This document shows positions 1-11,565 of a stretch of 64,000 nucleotides of DNA, in pieces. Where the stretch lies: the NCBI RefSeq assembly GCF_030463535.1, contig NC_132893.1:22195282-22259281 (forward strand), given 5' to 3'. The stretch comes from Salminus brasiliensis (lineage: Eukaryota; Chordata; Actinopteri; Characiformes; Bryconidae). Each line of letters starts with the position of its first letter. Position 1 is the first letter of the stretch. The notes below the pieces were generated by a model. It was given only the letters and a program-made list of their open reading frames with translations, was not told where the DNA came from and did no database searches. Made by a program: the position numbers and the translations under genes.

Positions 1-2460
1 CTCATTCCAGCTAGTAAAAGAGATACCACAAAGGTTAGCTGAATACGTATAGAGCACAGTCACGAATACGCACAGATGCACTCTGCAACAGTCAGCTTCT
101 CAGCCTTAATCCATCAGAGCGTGGACACTTCCTCTATCTCAGTTCGGGCCCTGCGTGAGTCCTCCCTCTAAATGAATTACTAGGCCCCAGGCTAAAAGAG
201 GAACAGAGTATGAGAAATGTATTTATTTATTTTGTGGCATTATCGAGGTGATCTGGGCGCAGTGGAATTGCTGGGCGCGTGAATGCCAGAGCTTATCAGG
301 GAGTGGCAGGCAGCTGGGAGGGGAAGTGGAGAAGAGAGGAGAGGAAAAGCCAGAGCGGACACGCTTCCTGGAGATCTGCTGCAGTCTTTAACCGTCCAAT
401 TTCTCTTGTGCTCCCTCTCTCTCTTTGAAATTTAAAAGAAAACACGTTTCAGAAAAATGCTGCTGAAACGGTGCGATTTAGTAACGTCCTGCACACCAGG
501 GAGAAAAATACAGTGGCTTTGAACCCATGGTGTTACACTATCCCTCCCGGACACTGTCAGCAGGTATAAACACACGTTCGCCAAGTTCATTTTTGCTTTT
601 CAATCTCAGCACTTGGTTCTAACAAAACTGGCAAGATGTCAGCATGCCCTCCCTCACCCTCTATTGTCTCTAGCTCTCCATACCTCTCTTTCTCTTTAAT
701 GCTTAAACGATTTTAATACACTTAAGGCGAGTTAGTAATGACCGCAATAGAGATAATGTGTACTGTCACTGTTAAAGCCTTTTTTTTTTATCCTGCTTTG
801 ACTTTTACTTCATTACACACTGTTGTCACATAGTACATGGGCTTTTTTGGGGACCTTTGCGCTTCACAAACCTCCCTCAGGCACTCTGACAGATTATTTC
901 TTGCCAATGTCACCCTCTGCTTGAACAACAGGGGTCTAGACCTCGATTTCTGCTAAGTATAATACTATAGACAAACTGAATTGAAATAAAATTGAAATGA
1001 TCAATTTCAATTTCAATTTTAATCATCAATCAAAGAAGAAGTGTTCAAAATGGCAATGGACATTTATCAATCTGGGTGGGCAAAACTGCCCCCTAAGGCT
1101 TTATTTAATTCCAGATATTTTCTTTTTTTTTAATCACTGAAATGAAGCAATGAGATATGCTGCAACGTATGTTGGCTCTGGTCTAAAATGTAGGGTTCTT
1201 CCAGTACACCACAATTTGCCTATAATCAACAATACCTATCACTCTAAATGAAATATTTAGGCCCTCCTTGAGCTAGGTGTGGGAAATTCTCCCTATTTCA
1301 TTCTCATACAGGGTTATGACGGAGCCCAACACTAAACACAAGCTGCGGTGGAGATTCTGATAATGAGGTCAGAGGTATCAGTTAACATAAGATCAGGTGT
1401 CAGTGCAGTCACCTTATCTGAAGCACAGAAAATGAGCAACTGGCTGTGCAGGCTAAGAAATAAGTAAGAACGAACCCAAACAAGACTTGGTGGCACTCTC
1501 TGAAGGTGGCATCCATACTACTCCTTAATAATAAGTCTCAAGATGTTTCCATAATGGAAGTGTATTGGGCCTTTACTCTTTGATGGTTACTCTGACTGAT
1601 TCCCACAAATATGTATGGTTCACAGCAGGTTGTACCAATGGGTTTTCCTATTTTTAAGCAGTATTGTACAATTTACGCACCATTAGTGTCCATCTTCTTT
1701 TGTTCAATGAATATAATATCCTTAAAATGAATTAACTTTGGTTTTAAAAGTATTTTTTATAGTTGTTAAGCTGTGAACAAAGAAATGAAGGAAGACAAAA
1801 TAGCATTCTACAGAAAAAAGGAAAAGGCTACAAGATCATATCCAATGGATATGCCAGTGAGTACTGGTGAATCCATTATGAGGAAGTGCTATCATACCAC
1901 CCAGGCACTGCCTAGACAAAAGCCTTCCTTAAAAGCCCAAGAAAGGATCTTGTGATGTAAGTCACAAAGAGACCAACAACCCCTTCTAATGAGAGTTCAG
2001 TGGCTGAGACTAAAGTAAAGGTGCTCCGGCCAATGATATTAGGAGTCTTACAAATGACTGGCTAGAAACAAGCTATTACTAAAGTAAAAAACACACATAA
2101 TATGGACCTAGGTCTAATTCTGGGCTTGATTGGGGAGGGGGACAATTTATAACGTTGATTGTGCAATCACTTATAGGTTCAACAATTTATTGCTTTTCAT
2201 TATTTGTCTTGGATACAAACACTCAAGTGTCAAAGATCAGTGCTTTCTGGGGTCAAGCCATTTCACCATGCAGGAACACCTGCAAACAATGAGCCATTCT
2301 GGTAGGAGAAGGGTTTTAGCCTTGTAGGCCTAAAGTCAGAAGAGTCACAGACTCTCACCACTTGAAGCAAACCACAGACTAGCGATTTCAGAATCGGTTC
2401 TTTGGATCTCTCCCTGGCTTTAACAGCTGTCTGGAATTTGCCAGGACGTTTTGTGGTCAG
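1..2460. other. Noncoding block, left edge
   Basis: No coding exon is recognisable. Roughly 230-370 is GC-elevated and free of simple repeats, unlike the AT-rich surroundings, and may be regulatory. 989-1013 forms an AT-rich hairpin (AAATTGAAAT, loop GATCA, inverse arm). The rest is AT-rich with scattered homopolymer runs. It may lie inside the long first intron of the signal-peptide gene whose first exon is at 22.3 kb, or may be intergenic. Confidence 0.5.
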
Positions 2461-2478
2461 AATCAGAAAAGACAACCT

Positions 2479-2720
2479 GCAGAAACATCACCATTCAGCA
2501 GGACAGTGATTCCAAACACAGGAAGGTGAATGTGAATGCGAATGAGCCCAGACCTCAATCCAAATGAGAATCTGTGTCACTATTTAAGAACTGTGGTCCT
2601 CAAGCATCATCCAACCAACCCGAACAACCTGGAGCAGATCTTGAGACTGATGTTAACTTAATACTGATAATATATGAGGATGCTGTATTTTGTAAAACAT
2701 TAACCAAGCATTGTGTCTCT
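2479..2720 (+). mobile_element. Decayed Tc1-like transposase fragment
   Basis: Conceptual translation from 2479 reads ITIQQDSDSKHRKV, a decayed form of the Tc1 transposase motif around the second catalytic Asp (QQDNDPKHTSK in intact relatives). It is followed by a degenerate 'PDLNPIE' region with a stop and then SNQPEQPGADLE, matching the 'PSNLQELEQ' tail of the family. The frame is broken and the flanks are lost, so it is an inactive fossil. Confidence 0.65.
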
Positions 2721-3164
2721 GTGTTAACTACATCTAAAATTATAATCACAGACTCTTACTCCCTCTCTCGTGCACTTCCTGTCACTCTGCTGGTAAATAA
2801 TGCATGCTGCTCCTACCTACAGTTTTGACTGCACAAGGTTTATTTATGCTGCTAAGTGGTCGTACAAGTCCAAGGTCGATAGAATGAGCTGCTAGAAAAG
2901 CTGAACAGCATGGTCTCATCACTATATAACAAAACCATTACCACAATGTCTGTTCTCAAGAGGAATTATGGAGCCATTATGGTTTAGATGACCAGCAGAT
3001 CACCTCCTGCTAACAGCATGGTGTTGCCAGAAGGATGTCTAAAGCAGGACATCTTGAAGGCCCTGGCACTGTTTGCCTTGCATCCCATCTACATAATAAA
3101 CACTGCGTGATCACAGAGATCAAGTCTTTGATCAACAAGAGTAATTATGAAAGAGATCTGATAG
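2721..3164. other. Noncoding stretch
   Basis: AT-rich sequence between a transposon fossil and a microsatellite. Nothing codable or structured was seen. Confidence 0.4.
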
Positions 3165-3165
3165 G

Positions 3166-3224
<59 letters not shown>

Positions 3225-3234
3225 TGTGTGTGTG
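3165..3234. repeat. (TG)n microsatellite
   Basis: About 33 nearly pure TG dinucleotides with one or two A interruptions. Apparent open frames on both strands here encode only Cys-Val or Thr-His runs and are artefacts. Confidence 0.95.
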
Positions 3235-4548
3235 AAGATGAGAGGAGACCCTCAGAGGTTTGCTCTCCGTTCCTGAGGGACTGTGGACCTTCCTTCATCT
3301 CAGATTCTCACAGGCACACAGAAGCACTTCCATAAAAGGAACAAAGACCCCCTCAAAACTGAATACACCTGTTTTTCACTATGGGCACATGTGTAACAGT
3401 TCCTGGTTTGCTTTGATATAATAGCAGTATAAAACTCTTTATATACTATTAATTTGACTATTTTGGTAAAATAAATAATTGTCTCCATAACTGTAATATG
3501 AAAGATAAACGCAGCAGTGCTTTATTTAAAGTGTGTTTTTTATTGAATAAATTGTAGTTTTTATTGAATGAATCTGATTGAATGAGGAGTTCAGTAAAGG
3601 AGCCACCTGGGAAATTACTACATAGTCAAACACAGGACTGTGAGCAATGAAGAACAAGAGAACTGATGCTCGAAACATACATAAAATAAATGAGAATATA
3701 ATAACAGTTATGAAAAGTGTCTGTATGATCTTATTCTGAAATAATAAACTATTTTAATGGAAGAAAACATCCAGTGCAGCAACAATTTAAAATCTGTAAC
3801 CTTTTTTGGACTAAAAAGTTTGAAGAAGCATTTTTTCAACCTTAATCTCTATCTGCTGCATCTATATTTGGTTGCTGATTACCACAGACAACAATGTTCA
3901 CTTTCCCAGAAAACCTGACTCAAATCACACTAAAAACAGAAGCCAGTGGGCAGCTGTAGCATTTCTGTTCTTTTATTAAGCACCTAAAAATAACTGAATG
4001 TACTGTCTAAGGCAATTGACCAGAACATGTAGGCTGAAATATGTTGAGTGACCACTTAAATAAGTAAACACTGTATTGATTAAGAATGATACCAAAAATC
4101 AAATATATATATTTTTGCAATAAATATTGTATAATGACAATGGAATTTAGCTTTGACTAATGAAAAGCTTAGAAATTGGGTTAGAGTATTGTCTGATACT
4201 GCTGAGTATCATGGACGTGGTGCTAATTAATACTGAAGTAAAATCACTATCTTTGTAAAACTAATAATTCCAGACTGTCACAGAGTATTCCCACCATAGT
4301 TTCATTTTAAACAGCCATAAACCAAAAGTAAGGATGTGGTGGGAGTTTATTTTTCCACATGGTTTAGCCAAAATGTAAAATAGTTCCACATTACAGTGTT
4401 TTGTTACCCTGTTACCCTCTGAGAACGTTCTATACTGTTGTGGGCTGTGGTGAAAAAGAGAGTTTCAACACAGGGGTAAAAACAAAGGGTCGGAACTGGA
4501 CAGGGCTCAAAATAGCTTAACCAATAACCATTACCATTAATAACTTAA
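3235..4548. other. AT-rich noncoding block
   Basis: Strongly AT-rich, with many stops in every frame and no recognised exon or transposon motif. Confidence 0.5.
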
Positions 4549-4752
4549 TATTGAGCAATACTACAGAAGAACCATTTTCGTTCCATAAATAACTATATTT
4601 GTAATAGATGTGTGAGTGCGAAGAACTTACCAAAGGGCTGAAGAACCTTCCCTTGATGTAAAGGTTCTTCACATTCACACATCTCTATTAAAATCTGTTT
4701 TTTTAATGAAACCAAAAGTGGTTCTTCTGTGGCATCACTCAAAGAACCATTA
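4549..4752. mobile_element. Fold-back MITE of the 'AAGAACC' family
   Basis: The left arm (CAGAAGAACCATTTTCGTTCC) is matched in inverse by the right arm (ACCAAAAGTGGTTCTTCTG). An inner pair, AGATGTGTGAGTGCGAAGAAC and its inverse ending ACACATCT, makes the whole a near palindrome. Fragments with the same GGTTCTT/AAAGAACC arms occur near 48.15, 55.23 and 63.03 kb, so this is an interspersed non-autonomous DNA element. Confidence 0.65.
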
Positions 4753-5040
4753 GAAGCTTATTAATTTTTAAGAGTGCAGTAATGATACATATATGATATG
4801 GTTAGAATTGATTACTGTGGAAAATGAATACTGGTAAAATTTCGAATTTTCTGTATTGATAAGCCTCAATATTTCAATGTATTTGACAACGTTAATCATA
4901 ATATTAAATTTTTCTGAGGTGTATTTTTTGAGAATATGCTCAGAAAAACCAAGTGATGGAATTTTTACCATTAAGGATAAACCTGAAGTGAACTGCTTTG
5001 TGCTTTTTGCAGTGTGTGCCATATCTAAAACCACATAAGC

Positions 5041-5100
5041 ATATACATACACGCAGGCACACACATACACACACACACACGCACAAATGCTTAGGGCTGA
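5041..5100. repeat. (CA)n microsatellite
   Basis: Interrupted ACACAC tract with imperfect edges. Confidence 0.8.
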
Positions 5101-5160
5101 ACAGCGCAGTGTGTAAATGTGAAGTGATCACTACAGTCTGTTTACCTCCTCCTCCTGCAG

Positions 5161-5263
5161 AATGGCCTCCAAATTCGTTGCCTTATTTCTCGAATCACGG
5201 CAATTTGAACAGACAGCCGAGGACAAACTCGTGAACCCGGGTGCCATGCTGAAAGAACTTGGG
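5161..5263 (+). other. Exon-like segment, unassigned
   Basis: A pyrimidine tract ending CTCCTCCTCCTGCAG precedes 5161 and a consensus donor (GG then GTGAGC) follows 5263. One frame is open across the interval, starting with an ATG at 5162, and reads MASKFVALFLESRQFEQTAE then DKLVNPGAMLKELG. The other two frames contain stops. The residue composition looks protein-like and CpGs are retained, but I do not recognise the peptide and no partner exon was found. It could be a real small exon, a noncoding RNA exon, or a chance open frame in a conserved regulatory element. Confidence 0.25.
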
Positions 5264-5384
5264 TGAGCAAGTTCCTCACGCCGCCTTCCGACATCAATAA
5301 ATAATATTTCAGATGTTGCACTTTAAGGTGTTTTATTTATTTATTTTCAACCTCTCTTTTTTCATTCTTCAGGAGCTCAGTTAA

Positions 5385-5780
5385 CCTAAGCTCAGTCAGT
5401 TTGTGTGGATCGAGTGGCATGAGCTTTGCCTTAATTCTGCCCCCCGAAATAGAAAGCTCACTCAGGGGACTGCGCTGGCCGTCCGCTGCCGCGTGACTTT
5501 ATCACCTCCCAGCAGGTTTCTCCGAGACTGTGCCTCCCCTTGCAGCCTATCACACACACACACCCCAAACCTCAGCACTTCAAACAGAGACGTTGCAGGA
5601 AAATAGATATCATGGCTAATTTATTCGAGCTTAATGATGGAATTCCAAAGCCACGGTTTCACATGGCGAAGAATCCTTTGAAAGCAATTTTCTCACTGTT
5701 ATATCAATTCCCTGCTACCTTGGCGACATATTAGGCAATATAATGTGCACTGGCTTTGGCGTATAATGTCCTCGAGCTTT
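5385..5780. promoter_or_regulatory. Candidate cis-regulatory block
   Basis: Repeat-poor, with retained CpGs and homeodomain-type cores (CTAATTTATT, GCTTAATGATGG) in an otherwise AT-rich setting. A 40-codon ATG frame lies at 5612-5734 but resembles no known protein. The regulatory reading rests on composition only. Confidence 0.3.
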
Positions 5781-6249
5781 AGCATAATCTAAGTGTTTCG
5801 GCCTGGAAAACCCTTTATAATACAGACTGATTTAGGTGTCTCCTCTGTCTTATCAATGTGCAGGAACACGTCAAAAATACCAAACTTGGAAAATTGTTTT
5901 GCAAAATTTCCTTGCACTTCCTTTCTACCCAGTTCATATGGTCCGAGAAAATAGCTGAAACACCAGTACGAGTCCCCAATCCACCTCTGTAATACGAGTA
6001 ACCTTGTGAGGCGCTGTGGGTAAGAGCGTGAGCTAAATACCATAAATGTAAAATCAACACCTTCAAGAACGACTAAAATTTGCAGCTGACCACACGGACA
6101 AACAAAGAGCAGTTTTATCAGATGAGACCTTCGATTCATTTGTTTAATCACAATAACCACAGGTATGTTTGAAGGGAAAAAATGTGAGGCCTTTATTCCC
6201 AAGGACATTGTAGCAAATGCTTGTTGATGGCTACCAAAAGCATCTGGTC
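5781..6249. other. Noncoding stretch
   Basis: Contains a 139-codon minus-strand open frame (6208-5789) without recognisable domain or splice context. I treat it as fortuitous. Confidence 0.4.
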
Positions 6250-6760
6250 AAGATGAAACTTGCTAAGGGACATTTTTTGCAAATATTAGGTGCGCTGAAT
6301 GTATATTTTAGTGTGGTTTGTACAAATGGTATAAAACAGGTCATTTGACTCTGAAACTGTGGAAGCATGTTCTCTGGAATGATGAATCACGATTCTCCGG
6401 GCATTCAGCTGTAAAGTTTGTTGAAGATCTGGGGTGATTTTCATGGTTTGGACTCAACACAGCTTGTAACAGAATTCTTGAGAACTGTGAGCTTCTGGCT
6501 TAGCAATAGTTGCTGGTAGGCCCTTTCCTGTTTCAGCATGACAATGTCCCCATGCAGAAAGCCAGCTCCATAAAGATATGATTCGCTGGCCATCAAGAGC
6601 CCTGACCTCAACTGGCAAACAGCTTCTCTAGCTAGCCCGTACTGCTCAAAATCAATGCCCAGCTTTACTTGAGCTTTACTTCCCAGGACAGTGTTATAGC
6701 AGAAAAGCATATATGGATGTGAGTTTGAGAGTTCACACACTTTTGGTCATATAGTGTATA
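6250..6760 (+). mobile_element. Decayed Tc1/mariner-like element
   Basis: From 6531 the plus strand translates LFQHDNVPMQKASSIKI, stop, FAGHQEP, a decayed transposase catalytic region of the QxDNxPxH type. The right end is TTTTGGTCATATAGTGTATA, the terminal motif shared with the MITE copies near 7.85, 33.25 and 55.19 kb. Several stops interrupt the frame. The left end is uncertain. Confidence 0.6.
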
Positions 6761-6761
6761 T

Positions 6762-6952
6762 CAGTGATATCCAACCCTGCTCCTGGAAAGCTACCGTCCC
6801 GCAGACTTTGGACCCAACCCTAATCCACCCCACCGGATCCAACTAATTACTGCCTTCAGTAAGTCCTTGATTGGCTGAATGATTTGTGTTAGATTTGGGT
6901 TGGAGCTGAAACCTGCAGGGAGCTAGCTCTCCAGGAGGACCACTGGTGCCTG
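6762..6952. mobile_element. Fold-back element with long imperfect TIRs
   Basis: Begins CAGTGATATCCAACCCTGCT and ends with its approximate inverse (CTCCAGGAGGACCACTGGTGCCTG). The inner arms GGTTGGAGCTGAAACCTGCAGG and the mirrored ...CCGCAGACTTTGGACCCAACC also pair. This is the widespread teleost 'CTCCTGGAAAGCTACC' repeat. No clear target duplication was found. Confidence 0.6.
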
Positions 6953-7399
6953 TCAAGCTACTCAATATAAGGAGTGTTCCTGCCCAAACTATTTTTAATT
7001 TTTGAAAGAACCATAATGAAGAGCAACCAATCAAAACAGAAGACAAGAATGCAGCGAACCACAGTCCGGACCAACTGAACCATGGCTTGGTCCAGACTTA
7101 AAGGCACAGTATGAAAAACAACCTGTGCGATTCTGAAGCATTAAGGAAGGTTGGAAATGTTAATTTAAAGGTAAATTATGATTGTTTATGTTACATAAAA
7201 CCACACAGATGTTATAAGCAGATGAAACAGATAAATTGACACATTCAGGAGCTATGTTCAGTGCATTAAATAAAAGACGAACGAAAGAGACTTCTATGTT
7301 CATCCGAGGCGCACTCCACACAGATACATGTGTTAGCAGAGCGGACACAAATGAGAAGATTCGAGATTAAACCCCCATCCCCAAAACGATCCAGTGACT
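6953..7399. other. Noncoding stretch
   Basis: AT-rich, no recognisable gene. Confidence 0.4.
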
Positions 7400-7720
7400 A
7401 AAGGACTGAGTAGGAGTGGGGGGAAGGGAGGAGGAAGAGTACATAAAGCCCTTAATATTACAACATTTCAGACAGCCCCCCACTTGGGCATGAACTCACA
7501 CACATGTGCACATACACTTCACAATGAACTCCCCCTCAAGACAGGCTGCTTTGTCCTATTCCCAGATTAAAGCCACAAGCTAATTTGCTGATACTTCGCC
7601 ATGCCTTAATAATCCCTGCTGTAATCCTCGCAGGCTCGATTAAACAGACAAATCTGGAGCTCAGTAGCACTCTGGGTCTTTAACAGACACCTCTCTCCTC
7701 AGCATGTCTACGTGCCACAA
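7400..7720. promoter_or_regulatory. Candidate cis-regulatory block
   Basis: Repeat-free, balanced composition, with many short homeodomain-, HMG- and bHLH-like words (CTTAATATT, AGCTAATTTGCTG, CCTTAATAATCC). It lies between transposon copies that have not invaded it. Open frames are short. Call by composition only. Confidence 0.3.
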
Positions 7721-7845
7721 GCCATCCATGGCTTTCTAGGAGCTAATGGTGGCTATGGCTGTGGTGACCTCAGCAATGTTAAATGCAAAGTCGAGCTTAC
7801 ATCTGTATTTTTTTCCCTAGATGCCGCAGACAGCCTGAAGGAAAT

Positions 7846-8290
7846 ACACTACAGGGACAAAATTATTGGGACACCTTCATATTCATTGTTTCTTCCTAAA
7901 TTAAGGATATTAAAATGGTTTATCCTGCTTTTGTTGGAGTAACTGTCTCCACTGTGCAGGGAATGTTTAATACTAGATTTTGGAGCACTGCTGCACCTCA
8001 TCCCTAACTCTCCAACCCATCCCAAAAGTACTGGATGGAGCGCCAACTGTCATTCCAGAGAAGACAATTCTACTGCTCCACAGCTCATTAATGGGGGCTT
8101 TATACCCCTCTAGCCCAAACCTGGCATTATGCATGGCGATGAACAGGTTCATGTTTATCTGCTCCAGAGAGTCCTGTTCTATTGGCAATATTTCTCTACA
8201 GCGACTAGACAAGCTGTGTGTGTGCATTTGCTCATCTGTGCCAGTAATGGGTACAACTTAAAGTAGCTGAATGTGTTTTTTAGAAGGTGA
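7846..8290 (+). mobile_element. Non-autonomous Tc1-like MITE, copy A
   Basis: Starts CACTACAGGGACAAAATTATT, then GGGACACC, and runs to a CTTAAAGTAGCTGAATGTG segment. The same order of blocks (GGGACACC, GGATATTAAAATG, CAGGGAATGTTTAATACTAGA, GGGGGCTTTATACCCCT, AGACAAGCTGTGTGTG, CTTAAAGTAGCTGA) recurs at 33.25 kb and in reverse at 54.8-55.2 kb. The right terminus is lost here. No intact coding capacity. Confidence 0.7.
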
Positions 8291-8691
8291 TTAATTGTGA
8301 TTAATAGTTTAAATGTATTTTTATCCATTGTGTACAACAATGAACAAAAAGACAACATGAGACAACATACAACATGAACATAGATAAATACATGTGATCA
8401 AGAATATATTACGTATGTAAGGAAAAGATCTGGATTTTATACTGTGATATTTTAGTGGAAATTAAAAAAAGATACATAAACCGACATCCATTAATATCTG
8501 TAACTACAGTGTGCAACCAACTGAACCAAGTGAAATAATTATCACAAAAAAAAAATGTAGGCGTGAACACAGCCTTCAATTCTGAAGGATGTAGAGAGGT
8601 TAGGAAACTGGCAGTCTCATAAGATGATTACTTATCTTGCTTTTTCCTTTTTTTTTCTTAGAGCCACAATGTGTTTCAATTAATTTCTTTG

Positions 8692-8993
8692 TAGAGCCGG
8701 GTAATATGACAATTCTTTATCATATCGTGATAACTTTTGCTATTGTGATACACAATATGCTTTTATGAGTGTATCATAAATATCATCAGTGCTTAGAGAG
8801 CACATTTTGCATAGTAAAAATCACAGTACTCTGTACGGTAGAGTGTTTGGATAGAGATTTTTAAAAATGTTACGCTGTTGGTGCATTTTGTCTATATGAC
8901 GAAATATTGTAAAATTGTATACATAATATTGTATATTGTAAAAAATGTCTTTAAACATTGTGATATCTATTTTATCCATATCGCCCAGCTCTA
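8692..8993. mobile_element. hAT-type MITE with intact 8-bp TSD
   Basis: A 302-bp element starting TAGAGCCGGGTAATATGACA and ending TATCCATATCGCCCAGCTCTA, imperfect terminal inverted repeats of about 20 bp (TAGAGCTGGGCGATATGG type). It is flanked on both sides by TTTCTTTG (8684-8691 and 8994-9001), a perfect 8-bp target-site duplication, the length typical of hAT transposons. The interior is AT-rich and noncoding. Confidence 0.85.
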
Positions 8994-9001
8994 TTTCTTT
9001 G

Positions 9002-9589
9002 CAATTCTTTCATGTATTATATGTATTTATTTGTTATTAATGCACATTCTGTTTGTTTATAGTGCAGATATGGTTGGGAAAGCTAAAAGCTTTGGACAAT
9101 AACTGCCCTATTTTGGATTCAAAGGCCCTTTGAATTTACATGGATCAAATCTGTTACATCCCTTGCCACATTTAAATCATGCAAATTCAAAGCGCATGTC
9201 TAAGTGACTCTTGTTTCTGGCAGTACTGTAGCTCAAGGCTATCATTAACAGCCTGTTAAACGTCAGAATCATAAATGTTATAACAGAACAAGAACATTAC
9301 GATCTAAAGGATTTTGTTCATAGTAATTGTGGACCATTATTTATAAACCATTTATCATAAAGTAAAGGGTAGCTGGCGTTTTCCAGGAATTCAAAACAGA
9401 CATGAAATCTTCTGATACAACAGGGACCAAATGCTTTTAAGGCATTTCATTTCAAATTAAGAAATGCAGTAAAACTCCATATACGATTAAAAAGTAGGCT
9501 ACTTACTACAGCCATTCCTGCTGAAAGAAGCTAGAAGAACCTTTGGAGACTGCAGGTCTCATTAACAAGTCTGACCTCTACTACGCTGT
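9002..9589. other. Noncoding stretch
   Basis: AT-rich, no recognised feature. Confidence 0.4.
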
Positions 9590-9870
9590 CCGTTTTCCGA
9601 GACAGAGCAGGTCAAGGGTGACACTGTTCAAACGAACATTTCGCAGCTTTTCATCAAGAGCTCAATTATGTATAACACAGTAATTACGGCCTAAATTATC
9701 GATAGAGTCAGGGGAGAGAGCGGCCCGATCCGGACAGCTGTGGCTATTTTTATACGGATGAGGCGTAGATGAGCTCCCTGGCGCTGCTTCCTGCAGATTA
9801 TTTCAGATCTGAGTGTGGAAGCGAACTGTCAGTGACAGGTAGTGTAGCAGCTAGGGAATACTAGTGGATC
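9590..9870. promoter_or_regulatory. Candidate cis-regulatory block
   Basis: Repeat-free, with retained CpGs (CGGCCCGATCCGGACAG, ATACGGATGAGGCG) and homeodomain-like cores (CAGTAATTACGG) in AT-rich surroundings. No open frame of note. Call by composition only. Confidence 0.3.
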
Positions 9871-11565
9871 TTCCAGGCAGGGTACTTCTTCCGTTTGCTG
9901 TAACGAGGGTTTTTATGAAGTACTACACTGGGGATTTGGGAGCTATTGTTTTCATAAGTGTCTATGCAAGTGTCAACAGAAACTGAAGTTGGGGGAATAC
10001 ACTGAGGGGCCTTCCGTTAATAGTGAGAAAAAGATGATTTGAGAAGGAGAAAGCTCTGAAATGATACCCAAGGGAGTGCACAGTAAGTGGGATGCTGAGG
10101 AACATGATGAATGGAGCAAAAGAGAAGAAAGAGAAAAAGTCAGAGCAAGTAACAGCAAGACGTGTGGAAAGTCAACAATTTCCAATGCTAATCCAGGTAG
10201 CTGTGGTCAGGATCAGCTTTGGACACTGAACCAAATCCCTATATTGCCACATCCCTACATATAAGAATTCAAGAATTCCCTTTAAGCGTCTTACAGCCAA
10301 TACATGGTAAATTTCACTGAATTTTCATGAACATCATGCCTGTATTTACTTTAATCCATCTGAAGTTGTAATGTCAAAAGCCCAATTCATACATGTTATT
10401 AATGTCCACTAACAAAAGCCTTTTGAGGCCAAATGGCTACTTCAGGAGAATATGGCAGCAAGGCTGAGATCTATTGCTAGGCTAACCGCAGAAGGGAGAC
10501 GGGCCAATCGGAGGAAGTGCTGCTGTTGATATCCGTGAAGAAGTTGGGGGACCACGGTGCGGGAAGGCTGGTGACGCAAGTGGATGCTAGGCGGGATGCT
10601 AGACTAAAAGCTAACCTAGCCAACCAGCTACAATATTGCCAGCTAGCTAACTGCACACTGCGATAATTGGACACTGTGAGAACACAGAAAGAACAGCAAC
10701 ACTATCTGATAAACATGATAACATATACAATATTATAATATTATAAATATAAATGCTTTCTTTGACACTTTAAATAAAAAGTGCAAACAGGGCCAAACAG
10801 ACAGGCTCATGCAGTTTCTAATACTGGCAAAATTCGGTTCAAGATGGCCAACACAAGCTTTCATTGTCCTACAGCTCTAGCTCTAGCCTCACAGCTCCAG
10901 TGCAAAACTGTCTAGGCTGATGTACTATATGTAAGGCAAGGGGTAAAATTGTGTAAATTGCGTTTTTCATGAAACTTTTACTTTAAGAGTGTATGGTATG
11001 AGCATCGGGCTGTCGTGTGGACGATGTGCTGCCGTAGTACTGCTGGGACGGTATGGCGAGTCAGGAGCCCCAGCAGCTGCTTTAGGCACAAGCCTAGATT
11101 CAGGTGTCAAACGAGATCAACTCAGACACACACGCTCACACTGCAGCCGACTCGCACAGCGCTGCATGCTGAAATACTCCTCTACACTGTCGTTTTCCCT
11201 CACCTTCACTGAATATTAGCAGCCTGGATGACAGGTTCAACACAGCATGACATTCAAAGCATCTCAGCCTCACAGACACGGATACAATAGTGCACCAGTG
11301 TAACATCCAGGGTTATGAGAGAGAGAACATTTAGCAGTCTCAGGTTAAGAGTGTCACACTGACAGAATTAAGGCCCCATGTCCTACATTTTCACACAAGC
11401 ATTTGCCAACCTCTCTTTCTCCCTTACCAATAAAGAGGCTGTTTTGGCTACTGTGCCTTTAAGACCGATATATGTAAATGAACTGTAATTGGATGCATTG
11501 TGCTTTTGCTTGTTTAAAAATCAATCTGGGCTGACTTATGAACAGATGGATTTGAATACCTTTTT
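9871..11565. other. Noncoding stretch
   Basis: No exon identified. 10450-10680 is GC-elevated with CpGs and a 65-codon minus open frame that matches nothing known to me. 10720-10750 is an ATATTATAATATTATA tract. Confidence 0.4.
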
